Below are positions 7,720 through 16,035 of a stretch of DNA of 57,394 bases, in pieces. The DNA comes from a bacterium (lineage in GTDB: Bacteria; Bacillota; Clostridia; Lachnospirales; Lachnospiraceae). The stretch spans positions 1-57,394 of the forward strand of contig JAUNSO010000016.1 of assembly GCA_030539165.1 (NCBI GenBank). Direction: 5' to 3'. The translations under genes and the position numbers were made by a program. A model generated the notes under the pieces. That model was not told the origin of the DNA. It saw nothing but the letters and a program-made list of their open reading frames with translations, and searched no databases. The stretch's first letter is position 1. Every line of letters begins with the position of its first letter.

Positions 7720-8763
7720 CTACTGATTCGATATATACTGCTGTACATTATTATAGGTAATAATCTTATAGGGCAGATACACATACTTTTCGCCGGTCAG
7801 GGTAATCTGGTCGGGGAAGGGTTCTCCCATGGCAAGTGCATAGGACATCTCGAGAATTGCCTGTGCCTGACCCCTACCGTCGTTATAGACAGTACCTTCT
7901 ATGTGCTTTGCTTTGATGGCATCGAGGACCTCAGGAATGCCGTTGACTCCTACGATCATCGGGATATGGGTAACATGACTCTCTTCCAGAGCCTCCAACG
8001 CTCCGAGTGCCATATCGTCATCATTTGCAAATACGACCTCTATCTGATTGGCATATCGCTCTAACAGCATATTCATCTTAGTCTTAGCCTGAGCGCGGTT
8101 CCAGTTGGCAATCTCATCTCCGAGCTTTTCTACCTCATATCCGGCTTCTGTAACTGTACTGACAGAGCTTTGTGTCCTGACGAGGGCATCCTGATGTCCT
8201 GCCTCTCCTTCGAGCATGACATACTGCAGGATTCCATCTCTATTAATATCGATTTCAGAAAAACGTTCATCACAGGCATCTACTACGATCTGTCCCTGCA
8301 TCTCACCTGACTGCTGTGCGATGGCTCCGACATAATAGAGCTTATCCCATCGTTCCAGATCTTCCTCTACCAGTTCACGGTTGAAGAAGACAATCGGCAT
8401 GTCTGCATTTCTTGCTTTATCAATGATTACGGTTGCATCCGTCCGGTCAACAAGATTGACACAGACTGCATCATAGCCTCTGTCGGCGAATCGTTCAATC
8501 TGGTCATTCTGTGTCAGCTGACTTCCTCCGGCACTGACGATATCTAGTGTAATTACAGTTCCGGTTTCTTTCTCCTTTTCAACGCTCCATTCCTTCAGAT
8601 ACGCAACTGTATCGGCAATAAAGGTATCGTATTCATCGTAAATGCTGACACCAATCTTGATACTTTTCTTAGGCGCCTCGCCGGCATCTGTCAGAGGAAG
8701 GGAGGTGCTGCAGCCTGTCAGGAACAGACTGAGAACGAGTAAGATACTAGATAATTTCTTCAT
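7720..8763 (-). CDS. mglB: MglB-like galactose/glucose-binding lipoprotein
   Basis: A 347-aa lipoprotein (signal ending LFLTGC, Cys18) of the periplasmic binding protein type I fold. It contains DINRDGILQY, matching the EF-hand-like calcium loop of the galactose/glucose-binding protein MglB, and ligand-wall residues such as NWNRAQAK and VFANDDDMALGA. In the family it captures D-galactose or D-glucose for an Mgl importer or presents it to a sensor. It is the last gene of a five-gene operon that has a kinase and regulator but no permease or ATPase, so a sensing role, or delivery to the distant mms transporter, is more likely than a dedicated transport system. Confidence 0.82.
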   Translation of the reverse strand: MKKLSSILLVLSLFLTGCSTSLPLTDAGEAPKKSIKIGVSIYDEYDTFIADTVAYLKEWSVEKEKETGTVITLDIVSAGGSQLTQNDQIERFADRGYDAVCVNLVDRTDATVIIDKARNADMPIVFFNRELVEEDLERWDKLYYVGAIAQQSGEMQGQIVVDACDERFSEIDINRDGILQYVMLEGEAGHQDALVRTQSSVSTVTEAGYEVEKLGDEIANWNRAQAKTKMNMLLERYANQIEVVFANDDDMALGALEALEESHVTHIPMIVGVNGIPEVLDAIKAKHIEGTVYNDGRGQAQAILEMSYALAMGEPFPDQITLTGEKYVYLPYKIITYNNVQQYISNQ

Positions 8764-8777
8764 TGCGAACCTCCTGA

Positions 8778-9749
8778 CTATTTAACGAATGGAAATAGCA
8801 TCTTCTGATTATCGGTTTCGTAGAGTGATTTCTTGGTTACAACGCGGTATTCTACCATATTGTTATACTCTTCTCTTGTGTGATGACTGATTCCCATGAC
8901 TTCACAGACACCGAGATAGCCGATACTGAATTCATTCTGGTAACCAAGTGCTTCTACGACACCACTGTCGAGGTAGTATACCGTCTGATCGGAATTGCCG
9001 ATTCCGTAGAGCTTAACATCCTTATTCAGATTCTCTGCTGCATCTATAACGGCTTCTGTTGAAGCTGTATCCAGTCCGACTACAACGTCTACGGCTTCTT
9101 CGGTCAGCTGCCGCTGAAGGAGAAGCATAGCGCGTATATCTGCCTCGTTGTCCTTCCGATTCCATATGGTAATACTGTCTACTCTGCCCTGCAGTGCATC
9201 ATATAATCCCTGATAACGCTCGGCGACACTGTCTCTTAGTTCATGGTCGATAAATATGGCTACCTTAACCTCCGGTACTTCATGTTCTATGATAGTTTCT
9301 CCAAGCTGATAGCCCATCTGATAATGATCTGCACTGATACAGAGTCTGTCATCTGTGTAGCCGATTCCACTCTCCACCAGAATAACCGGTATTTTACCGG
9401 ACAGCTCCTCAATGTACTGCTTCATTTCTGTGCTGTTGCAGGCGGCAATCATCAGAGCATCTGCGCCATTATTAATCTCTCTTTGTATTAGTTTCTTCTG
9501 CTCTCCGGCATCCGTCTCGTCAGACATTGTTACAAGATTGACTTCAGCGCCTGCTGCCTCAGCTGCTTGGTCTGCACCGCGTCTCAGATTCTCCCAACGC
9601 TCTGTTTCATTTCCATAGACAATCAACGAGATTGCCTTAGGTTCCGCCTGGTCCTTACCATGTGTTCCGTAATAATACAGACTGAGCAGCAGAATAACGA
9701 CTACTATAGAGGTAATGATTCTGAAGATTGTGCTACTTCTGATCTTCAT
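8778..9749 (-). CDS. Membrane-anchored sugar-binding protein, probable co-sensor
   Basis: A 323-aa type I periplasmic binding fold (Peripla_BP_4). It begins with an uncleaved-looking membrane helix (about residues 8-29) and no lipobox cysteine. The start at 9749 follows AAGGAGGTG and overlaps the kinase gene by 17 bases. Family features include ADALMIAACNSTEM, VVVGLDTASTEAV and LYGIGNSDQTVYYLDSG. Anchored binding proteins encoded directly after a YesM/LytS-type kinase, such as clostridial XylFII, act as sugar co-sensors for the kinase rather than as transport subunits. That role is inferred here from anchoring, overlap and the lack of a transporter. Confidence 0.75.
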   Translation of the reverse strand: MKIRSSTIFRIITSIVVVILLLSLYYYGTHGKDQAEPKAISLIVYGNETERWENLRRGADQAAEAAGAEVNLVTMSDETDAGEQKKLIQREINNGADALMIAACNSTEMKQYIEELSGKIPVILVESGIGYTDDRLCISADHYQMGYQLGETIIEHEVPEVKVAIFIDHELRDSVAERYQGLYDALQGRVDSITIWNRKDNEADIRAMLLLQRQLTEEAVDVVVGLDTASTEAVIDAAENLNKDVKLYGIGNSDQTVYYLDSGVVEALGYQNEFSIGYLGVCEVMGISHHTREEYNNMVEYRVVTKKSLYETDNQKMLFPFVK

Positions 9750-11520
9750 GCGGCACCTCCTTCGGATAAGCTTCCGAATAAGGAAGCTTCGGAAGACAGA
9801 TTCTGACTGTCGTTCCCTCATCCAGTTCACTCTCTATTGTCAGACCATAATCACCCTTAAAATACAGCTTAATACGCTGGTCGATATTGCGAAGACCGAT
9901 TCCTGAGCCATGCTTTCTGACACGTGTGTCGTCTGTCAGAAGATATTCAATATTCTCCTTTGGAATTCCCATACCGTTATCTGTTACTTCTATATATATA
10001 TAATCTTCTTTCTCATAACCCCGCAGAATAATTTCACCGTCTCCATCCATATGCTCCACACCATAATATATGGCATTTTCCAAGAGCGGCTGTACAATCA
10101 GCTTGATTGTACAATAATCCTCGATTGCAGGGTCTACTTCTATTCTGACATTGAATTTATTTTTATACCGTACCTTCTGAATATCGAGGTAGTATTTGGC
10201 GTGTGATATTTCATCTCTGATTGAGATAATGTTCTTACCCTTACTTAGGGAGATACGGAAGAGCTTAGCTAATGCAGTAACCATGGAAATGGCTTCCTGA
10301 TAACGCTCACTCTCAATCATCCACACAACAGAATCAAGGGTATTATAGAGAAAATGCGGATTAATCTGCGACTGCAGGGCATCAAGTGCACTCTTTCTCT
10401 TCTCCTGTTGTTCTGCTACCATATCATCCATCAGCTTACGCATTTGTCGTACCATAGATGTAATGGTCTTGCCAAGATGCCGAATTTCATGTGTACCGCC
10501 AATATAGATATCTGTATCAAGATTGCCCTCTTCCAGATATTTAATGGATTTTTCCAGCTTTCGAAGCGGGTCTGTCACTTTGGAGGAAATAAATGCATTA
10601 CCGAACAGAATCAGCATGATGGAAATGGTTGCAATCATGACAGTGAAGAACCTGATTTGATTCAGATTCACTGTGAACTCCTGTACAGGAGTCACACTGA
10701 CTAACTTCCAGCCGGTATAGCCGACTGTCTTCACAATTACGACGCGCTCCTTGCCTTCGAAGGTTTCTGTATAATTACCGTCTTCATAGGCTGCCGCAGT
10801 CTGATTATTCTCCTGAATCAGATTAGAATAGATTGCCTGCTGCTGCGGGTGATATATGATCTCTCCGTTACGATCCATGAGATAGATATAGCCATAGCCT
10901 TTTTCATTTGCCTTGGATAACAGCTGCTCTATACCGCTGAAGTTCATATCTACCAATAATACTCCACGGCGGATACGTCCTATGTTCGTCAATTCTACGG
11001 AACGACTGAGAGACACGACCCAGAAATATCGATAGTTGCTGCTGTCAAAGAGGTTCTGTACATGGGGAGTCGAAAAATGCAGATTTTCAATCTTCTCATT
11101 TGCCTGTATGAACCAGTCCTGTGTCTTGATATCGATACCTTTCTTTCTGGTCGCGACCGGTGCTGCCGCCATCACGGCTCCGTCCTCTGTCACGCAGGCA
11201 ATGCTGATCAGATTATCTTTATTTGCTTCATAGAGCAGCGTCATTTCTTTATCTAACGGCTCATAGGTCAGGTCTCTGTTCTTGATTACACTGTAATACA
11301 TCGTATCTGATACAGTCATCATGTTACGCAGGTAGGTATTCAGATTCCAGGCTGCCTGATCTAAGAGCTGCTTATTACTTTCAATTGCATTTTCTCTTGT
11401 ATTTTGGGCAAACTGAGCATAAAGAACAATCCCCATGAAAACCATCGCTATAATGGCTATGGTCGTGAAGGATATCGTGATGATCAATTGGATGCTTCTC
11501 TTCTGAAACTTATTTCTCAT
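9733..11520 (-). CDS. YesM-type sensor histidine kinase with extracellular Cache domain
   Basis: A 595-aa protein: membrane helix 11-37, extracellular dCache-like sensor region (about 40-285), membrane helix 290-314, HAMP, then a His_kinase box QINPHFLYN with His389 and a HATPase domain (LLENAIYYGV, DNGMGIP, GSGIGLRN). This is the Firmicute YesM/LytS class that pairs with AraC-type regulators and senses carbohydrates. The start at 11520 is supported by GGCAGGGACAA and overlaps the regulator gene by 11 bases. The downstream binding protein overlaps its end, pointing to a three-part sensor. Confidence 0.9.
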   Translation of the reverse strand: MRNKFQKRSIQLIITISFTTIAIIAMVFMGIVLYAQFAQNTRENAIESNKQLLDQAAWNLNTYLRNMMTVSDTMYYSVIKNRDLTYEPLDKEMTLLYEANKDNLISIACVTEDGAVMAAAPVATRKKGIDIKTQDWFIQANEKIENLHFSTPHVQNLFDSSNYRYFWVVSLSRSVELTNIGRIRRGVLLVDMNFSGIEQLLSKANEKGYGYIYLMDRNGEIIYHPQQQAIYSNLIQENNQTAAAYEDGNYTETFEGKERVVIVKTVGYTGWKLVSVTPVQEFTVNLNQIRFFTVMIATISIMLILFGNAFISSKVTDPLRKLEKSIKYLEEGNLDTDIYIGGTHEIRHLGKTITSMVRQMRKLMDDMVAEQQEKRKSALDALQSQINPHFLYNTLDSVVWMIESERYQEAISMVTALAKLFRISLSKGKNIISIRDEISHAKYYLDIQKVRYKNKFNVRIEVDPAIEDYCTIKLIVQPLLENAIYYGVEHMDGDGEIILRGYEKEDYIYIEVTDNGMGIPKENIEYLLTDDTRVRKHGSGIGLRNIDQRIKLYFKGDYGLTIESELDEGTTVRICLPKLPYSEAYPKEVPHEDQK

Positions 11521-13132
11521 TTGTCCCTGCCTGATTTGCACGGTACTTGGATGGTGAGACACCGTACTGTTTTTTGAATACATAGCTGAAATAATTTGGT
11601 TCGGTATATCCGACTAATTCTGATATGACATATGCCTTCTCTTCTGTTGTATTAAGAAGCTGCAGTGCCTGCTCCATCCGGACATGCGTCAGATAGACCA
11701 CAAAGCTCTCTCCGGTCTCTCTTCTGAATAATGTCGAGAAGTACGTAGCGCTCAAGCCCAGAAACCCGCACAGCTTTTCTACGGATAGTTCACAGTCCAT
11801 ATAGTTTTCATTGATATATTGCTTTGCTTTATCGATCAACAGTCTGGTGGCATCTGTACGTTCCCGTCTGATCTGTCCGCGCAGCTGCATGCAGATAGAT
11901 AACAGCCACTCTCCGAGACTGTCAAGAGAACTGAATTGTTTGATCTTTGTGTAGAAGTCTATATTCAACTCCTCGATTTGTTCCAGATCGACCTCATATA
12001 CACGTGCCAGACGCATGATTTCAACAGTCATCTCTGTAAATGCATTTTGCAGCTGTGGTAATGAGATGGATGCATTTTTCAGATGATCTGTCAGATCTTT
12101 GATTGTCTGTTCCAGAGATTCTGTGGTTCCGACCTTGATTTCCTTTACAATCGCCTGCAGTTCCTGCTCCCCGATCAAGAATCTTTCCTGTGACTTTGGT
12201 TCAATATCCTGTATATAGATTGCCTGATTTGCTTCCAGCAGTATCCTGTACTCCACTGCTGACTGTGCTTCCACATAGCACTGATGCAGATCTGTCAGTT
12301 TACTGCCCAGATGTCCGATGCCGGCAGTAACGTCTGCATGAAGCACACGGTTTCCAAGCTTGCAGATACGGTCAACAGCCTGTATATAGGCTGTCATTTC
12401 TTCCTTTTTGTTCAGCATGGCAATCGATATGATGGATCCGGGATAGTGAATGTTTCTTGTATCAAATTCTTTTTCAAACTGTTCTTCTATGATCTGTTTC
12501 ATAGACACCATTAAGAGATTGATATCTAAGGGACTGATTTTGTTTTCTTTAACAGAGTCCAGACGAAATACGCTTACTGTATAATAGGGCGCATCCAGTT
12601 TCATTCCATATGAAAGTTCATAGTCCTTGATCTGCTGCAGATCTGTCAGTCTGCCCTCCAGGAGTCCCATCATAAACTGTTCCTTTAGAAGAGGAACACT
12701 TTCCAGATAATATTTTTCCAAACGCTCCACATTTCTCTTCCGGTCAAGCTCCTCGTCCAGACGTTCCTTAATGCGGGCAAAAACTTCTTTTAATTCAGAT
12801 GCATCAATCGGTTTCAGGATATATTCCTCGGCTTCGAGCTTGATGGCTTCCTTCGCATACTCAAACTCATCATAGCCGGAGAAAATGACGATCTTGGTTC
12901 CTGAGATTCTTTCTTTCAGCTTTTTGCAGAAGGTCAAGCCATCCATGAAGGGCATCTGGATATCCGTCATCACGACATCCGGGCAGAGCTTCTCTGCCTT
13001 TTCCAGGGCTTCTTCTCCGTTTTCTGCATAGTCAACGATCTGAAAGCCGACTGACTCCCAGTCCACTCTTCTGATAATTGCCTCACGCACCTCTTCTTCA
13101 TCGTCAACCAGTATGACACTGTAAAGACTCAT
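11510..13132 (-). CDS. YesN-type response regulator with AraC DNA-binding domain
   Basis: A 540-aa protein. It has an N-terminal receiver domain (VDDEEE pocket, Asp57 in VMTDIQMPFMDG, Lys in YILKPID), a long middle linker region and a C-terminal double-HTH AraC domain (LSATYFSTLFRRETGESFVVYL, VGYTEPNYFSYVFKKQYGVSP). The start at 13132 follows GGTGGAGGTATCGAG. Together with the downstream kinase it forms a sugar-responsive two-component system. Likely targets are the transporter or catabolic genes for the sugar bound by the neighbouring binding proteins, possibly galKT or the mms importer; this is inferred. Confidence 0.9.
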   Translation of the reverse strand: MSLYSVILVDDEEEVREAIIRRVDWESVGFQIVDYAENGEEALEKAEKLCPDVVMTDIQMPFMDGLTFCKKLKERISGTKIVIFSGYDEFEYAKEAIKLEAEEYILKPIDASELKEVFARIKERLDEELDRKRNVERLEKYYLESVPLLKEQFMMGLLEGRLTDLQQIKDYELSYGMKLDAPYYTVSVFRLDSVKENKISPLDINLLMVSMKQIIEEQFEKEFDTRNIHYPGSIISIAMLNKKEEMTAYIQAVDRICKLGNRVLHADVTAGIGHLGSKLTDLHQCYVEAQSAVEYRILLEANQAIYIQDIEPKSQERFLIGEQELQAIVKEIKVGTTESLEQTIKDLTDHLKNASISLPQLQNAFTEMTVEIMRLARVYEVDLEQIEELNIDFYTKIKQFSSLDSLGEWLLSICMQLRGQIRRERTDATRLLIDKAKQYINENYMDCELSVEKLCGFLGLSATYFSTLFRRETGESFVVYLTHVRMEQALQLLNTTEEKAYVISELVGYTEPNYFSYVFKKQYGVSPSKYRANQAGTNEK

Positions 13133-13158
13133 CTCGATACCTCCACCAAGCATTCATA

Positions 13159-14331
13159 TTATTTCATCAGTTGTACTTTTGTGTAATATCCACCATCTAT
13201 TAATATCTTTTCGTAGTTATCCACATCTACGGTAATGGATGTACATAAAAACGAGGGAACATACATTTTTCCATTACTATATTTATGGGTATCATTAATT
13301 TCAGGAATCGCTCCCTCCAGTACAGCCTGCACCATCGTGACGCATTTCGATGACAGGACACGGGTATCCTTATAGATCGTCATCGTCTGGGAACCATTCA
13401 TAATATTCTTTACGGCCAGTCTTTCTGCATCCTGTCCCGTAATCAGCGGCCACTTCCTGTCCGGCTCATAGTCATGAGATAATAATGCTGTTTTGATTCC
13501 GTATGCAAATCCGTCAAATGCAGAACATGCAATATCCAGTTGATCCTCCGTGTAGTACTCATCCAGATATGCACTGCACCGCTCCTGTGCGGTCTCCTGA
13601 GACCAGCGCAGGATACAGGTATCCTCAAAGGATGTCAGACCTGATCTGCAGACCAGTGTCCCGCCCTCCAGATAGGGCTGCAGGACCTCCATCATGCCAT
13701 TGTATAGGTAAAGTGCATTATTATCATCCGGAGAGCCCATGAAAAACTCAATACTATAGCTGTCTCCGTCTCTGGATGCTTTTTTCAGATCCTTTTTCTC
13801 TTCTACATACCTCCCGATCAGGATCCCGATTGCTTCATTATCAAAAGAGGCATAATAAGATATCGCATCCGTTTCCATCAGCAGACGGTCATAGGCAATG
13901 ACCGGTATGCCTTCTCCCTTTGCCTTGTCGAGTACATCTATTAACGCTTCTGAATCAATCGATGCGATCACGAGACAGTCTGCATCATTTTCAATCATAT
14001 TGTTGATCTGCTCGATCTGGGTCTCGATATCATCCTCTGCATACTGCAGATCTACTTCATAGCCGAGTACCTCCAACTTTGCTTTCATATTGGCTCCGTC
14101 ATCCAGCCAGCGCTCAGAGGAGCTGGTCGGCATGGCAACACCTACACGCTTCATATCTGCTGCAGACGGTTTCTCAGTGACCTGATCTGATACGGACTCC
14201 GGCTGGATATCCTCTGCCTGCTCCGTAACAGGGGCAGGTGTGTCGGATTCCGGCGCACCTGAAAAGACACATCCTGTTAGAATGGATGTGAGAAGCAGGA
14301 ATATGAAAATCAACCGGATTTTATTCTGCAT
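13159..14331 (-). CDS. ChvE/XylF-like multiple-sugar-binding lipoprotein
   Basis: A 390-aa lipoprotein (lipobox SILTGC, Cys21) with an acidic linker and a ChvE-type binding fold: VGVAMPTSSSERWLDDGANM, DLQYAEDD, ITGQDAE, CLVIASIDSEA. It is closely similar along its length to the transporter-linked binding protein at 46933-48063. It opens the operon ahead of the regulator and kinase genes. ChvE-class proteins bind arabinose, galactose, xylose and glucose. Being encoded with a kinase and no permease, it probably serves as a ligand-presenting sensor subunit, as ChvE does for VirA. Translation may be affected by the repeated hairpins just upstream. Confidence 0.85.
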   Translation of the reverse strand: MQNKIRLIFIFLLLTSILTGCVFSGAPESDTPAPVTEQAEDIQPESVSDQVTEKPSAADMKRVGVAMPTSSSERWLDDGANMKAKLEVLGYEVDLQYAEDDIETQIEQINNMIENDADCLVIASIDSEALIDVLDKAKGEGIPVIAYDRLLMETDAISYYASFDNEAIGILIGRYVEEKKDLKKASRDGDSYSIEFFMGSPDDNNALYLYNGMMEVLQPYLEGGTLVCRSGLTSFEDTCILRWSQETAQERCSAYLDEYYTEDQLDIACSAFDGFAYGIKTALLSHDYEPDRKWPLITGQDAERLAVKNIMNGSQTMTIYKDTRVLSSKCVTMVQAVLEGAIPEINDTHKYSNGKMYVPSFLCTSITVDVDNYEKILIDGGYYTKVQLMK

Positions 14332-14342
14332 ATGTTAGCCTC

Positions 14343-14445
14343 TCTCCCTTGATTGTATTATCAAGGGTATCTCACTTCGTGAGAACTCTCCCTTGATTGT
14401 ATTATCAAGGGTATCTCACTTCGTGAGAACTCTCCCTTGATTGTA
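14343..14445 (-). repeat. 2.3 tandem copies of a 44-bp double-hairpin unit in the leader
   Basis: Two identical 44-bp copies (14343-14386 and 14387-14430) and a 15-bp third start (14431-14445). On the minus strand each unit holds a small hairpin (TCTCAC-GAA-GTGAGA) and a second one (CCCTTGAT-AATACA-ATCAAGGG). The last arm abuts the AGAGAGG ribosome site of the binding-protein gene at 14331. No U-run follows, so it is not a standard terminator. Confidence 0.85.
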
Positions 14446-14489
14446 ACAATAAAAATCAGCCACCGCAATATATCGTTTACTGCGGTGGC
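14446..14489 (-). terminator. Terminator after galT
   Basis: A 9-bp GC-rich stem (GCCACCGCA/TGCGGTGGC; 14459-14467 and 14481-14489) with a 13-base loop. On the minus strand it is followed by TGATTTTTATTG. It separates galKT from the downstream sensor operon. Confidence 0.75.
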
Positions 14490-14518
14490 ATGTTTTATTG
14501 ATAAGATTATAATTGTTT

Positions 14519-16024
14519 TTACAGGCTAGAAACAAACCGGTCAAAATAGGTTCTTCCTTCCGGGGTACGTTTGAAGACTCCTGCATCTTCTAATACACCG
14601 GCAAAAACTTTTCCTGTTTCATGCTTCAGGATCTCCATGACATTATCCTGATTGATATCATGATAGTCTGGCATAAATGCATCTACCCAGTCGGCATGCT
14701 TTTCCAGTATTTCATTAGAACGGATATCTTTTTTCTCCAGAATATACTCTGCCAGCAGTGCGAGTTCATCCCGTAGTCTGGATGGCAGGATTGCCAGACC
14801 CATAACCTCGATTGCACCGATGTTTTCCTTCTTGATATGATGGTACTCATTTCTCGGATGATACACTCCGAGCGGCCTGTCTTCTGTTGTAATATTATTG
14901 CGAAGCACCAGATCCAGCTCATAGTCCTCACCGCGTCGTCTGGCGATCGGAGTAATCGTATTATGTCTGACCCCGTCTGTATAGGCAAGGATAAATGCCT
15001 CTTCATCTGTATACTCTCGCCATGTACTGAGTATATGGGAAGCCAGATCGACCAGACGGCTCTGGTCTCTGCCCTTGATGCGGATAACGGACATCGGCCA
15101 TTTCAGGATGCCTGTCTCAATGTCCTCATAGCCCGGTATCGTGATCTTCTTTTCAACCGCTGCCCTTGCCATTGGCATCTCATAGCATCCGCCCTGAAAG
15201 TGTTCATGACTGAGGATAGAGCCCCCCACAATCGGCAAATCTGCGTTGGAGCAGATCATATAATGGGGAAACTGACGAAGAAAATCAAAAAACTTCTCAA
15301 ATACCGCCCGGTCAATGGTCATCGGTACATGCTCCGTATTCAGTACGATACAATGTTCATTGTAGTACACATAGGGAGAATACTGAAAGCCCCACGGCTG
15401 TCCGCAGATCGTAATCGGTATGATACGATGATTTTCTCTGGCCGGATGATTCACACGTCCTGCATAGCCTTCGTTTTCGACACACAGTAAACATTTCGGA
15501 TAGCCTGACTGCTTTGCTCTGCCTGCTGCCGCAATGGCTTTCGGATCCTTTTCCGGTTTGGAAAGATTGATTGTAATATCAATCGGACCATACTCGGTCT
15601 CGGCAACCCATTTGATATCCTTTTCTATGCGATAGCGTCTGATATAGTCTGAATCCTGAGACAGCTTATAATAGTAGTCAGTTGCTTCCTTCGGACTATG
15701 TGCATATTTCTCCCGAAAGGTACGGATGACATCGCTTGGCTTTGGCACGAGACAGTTCATGAGCCTTGTGTCAAACAGATCTCTGTAAACCACACCATTG
15801 TCTTCAATAATACCCTGTTCATATGCGTAATCGCAGATATTTCCTAAAATCGTCTCCAGAGGCTGTAACGCTGTCTGTGCCTGATCTGTCGGTTCTTCAT
15901 AATCATCCAGATGAAGCAGATCCAAGAGCAAATTGATCGTATAGATCCTGTCCTCCTCCTGAATCAGACCACAGCGAAGTCCATATGCTGCCAATGCTGC
16001 TATTGATTGATTGATCATTTCCAT
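14519..16024 (-). CDS. galT: UDP-glucose--hexose-1-phosphate uridylyltransferase, class II
   Basis: A 501-aa protein of the Firmicute-type (class II) GalT family, which is longer than and only distantly related to E. coli GalT. It exchanges UMP between UDP-glucose and galactose-1-phosphate in the Leloir pathway. Recognisable segments are CLLCVENEGYAGR, the active-site-like SHEHFQGG near residue 265, and HPRNEYHHIKKENIGAIEVMG near the C-terminus. It lies 11 bases after galK on the same strand and is followed by a strong terminator, so galKT is a two-gene operon. UDP-galactose epimerase is not in the window. Confidence 0.95.
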   Translation of the reverse strand: MEMINQSIAALAAYGLRCGLIQEEDRIYTINLLLDLLHLDDYEEPTDQAQTALQPLETILGNICDYAYEQGIIEDNGVVYRDLFDTRLMNCLVPKPSDVIRTFREKYAHSPKEATDYYYKLSQDSDYIRRYRIEKDIKWVAETEYGPIDITINLSKPEKDPKAIAAAGRAKQSGYPKCLLCVENEGYAGRVNHPARENHRIIPITICGQPWGFQYSPYVYYNEHCIVLNTEHVPMTIDRAVFEKFFDFLRQFPHYMICSNADLPIVGGSILSHEHFQGGCYEMPMARAAVEKKITIPGYEDIETGILKWPMSVIRIKGRDQSRLVDLASHILSTWREYTDEEAFILAYTDGVRHNTITPIARRRGEDYELDLVLRNNITTEDRPLGVYHPRNEYHHIKKENIGAIEVMGLAILPSRLRDELALLAEYILEKKDIRSNEILEKHADWVDAFMPDYHDINQDNVMEILKHETGKVFAGVLEDAGVFKRTPEGRTYFDRFVSSL

Positions 16025-16035
16025 CTTCCTTTCTC

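Noticed and set aside
14343..14445. CRISPR-like array
   Set aside because: The copies are directly adjacent with no spacers, and there are no cas genes.
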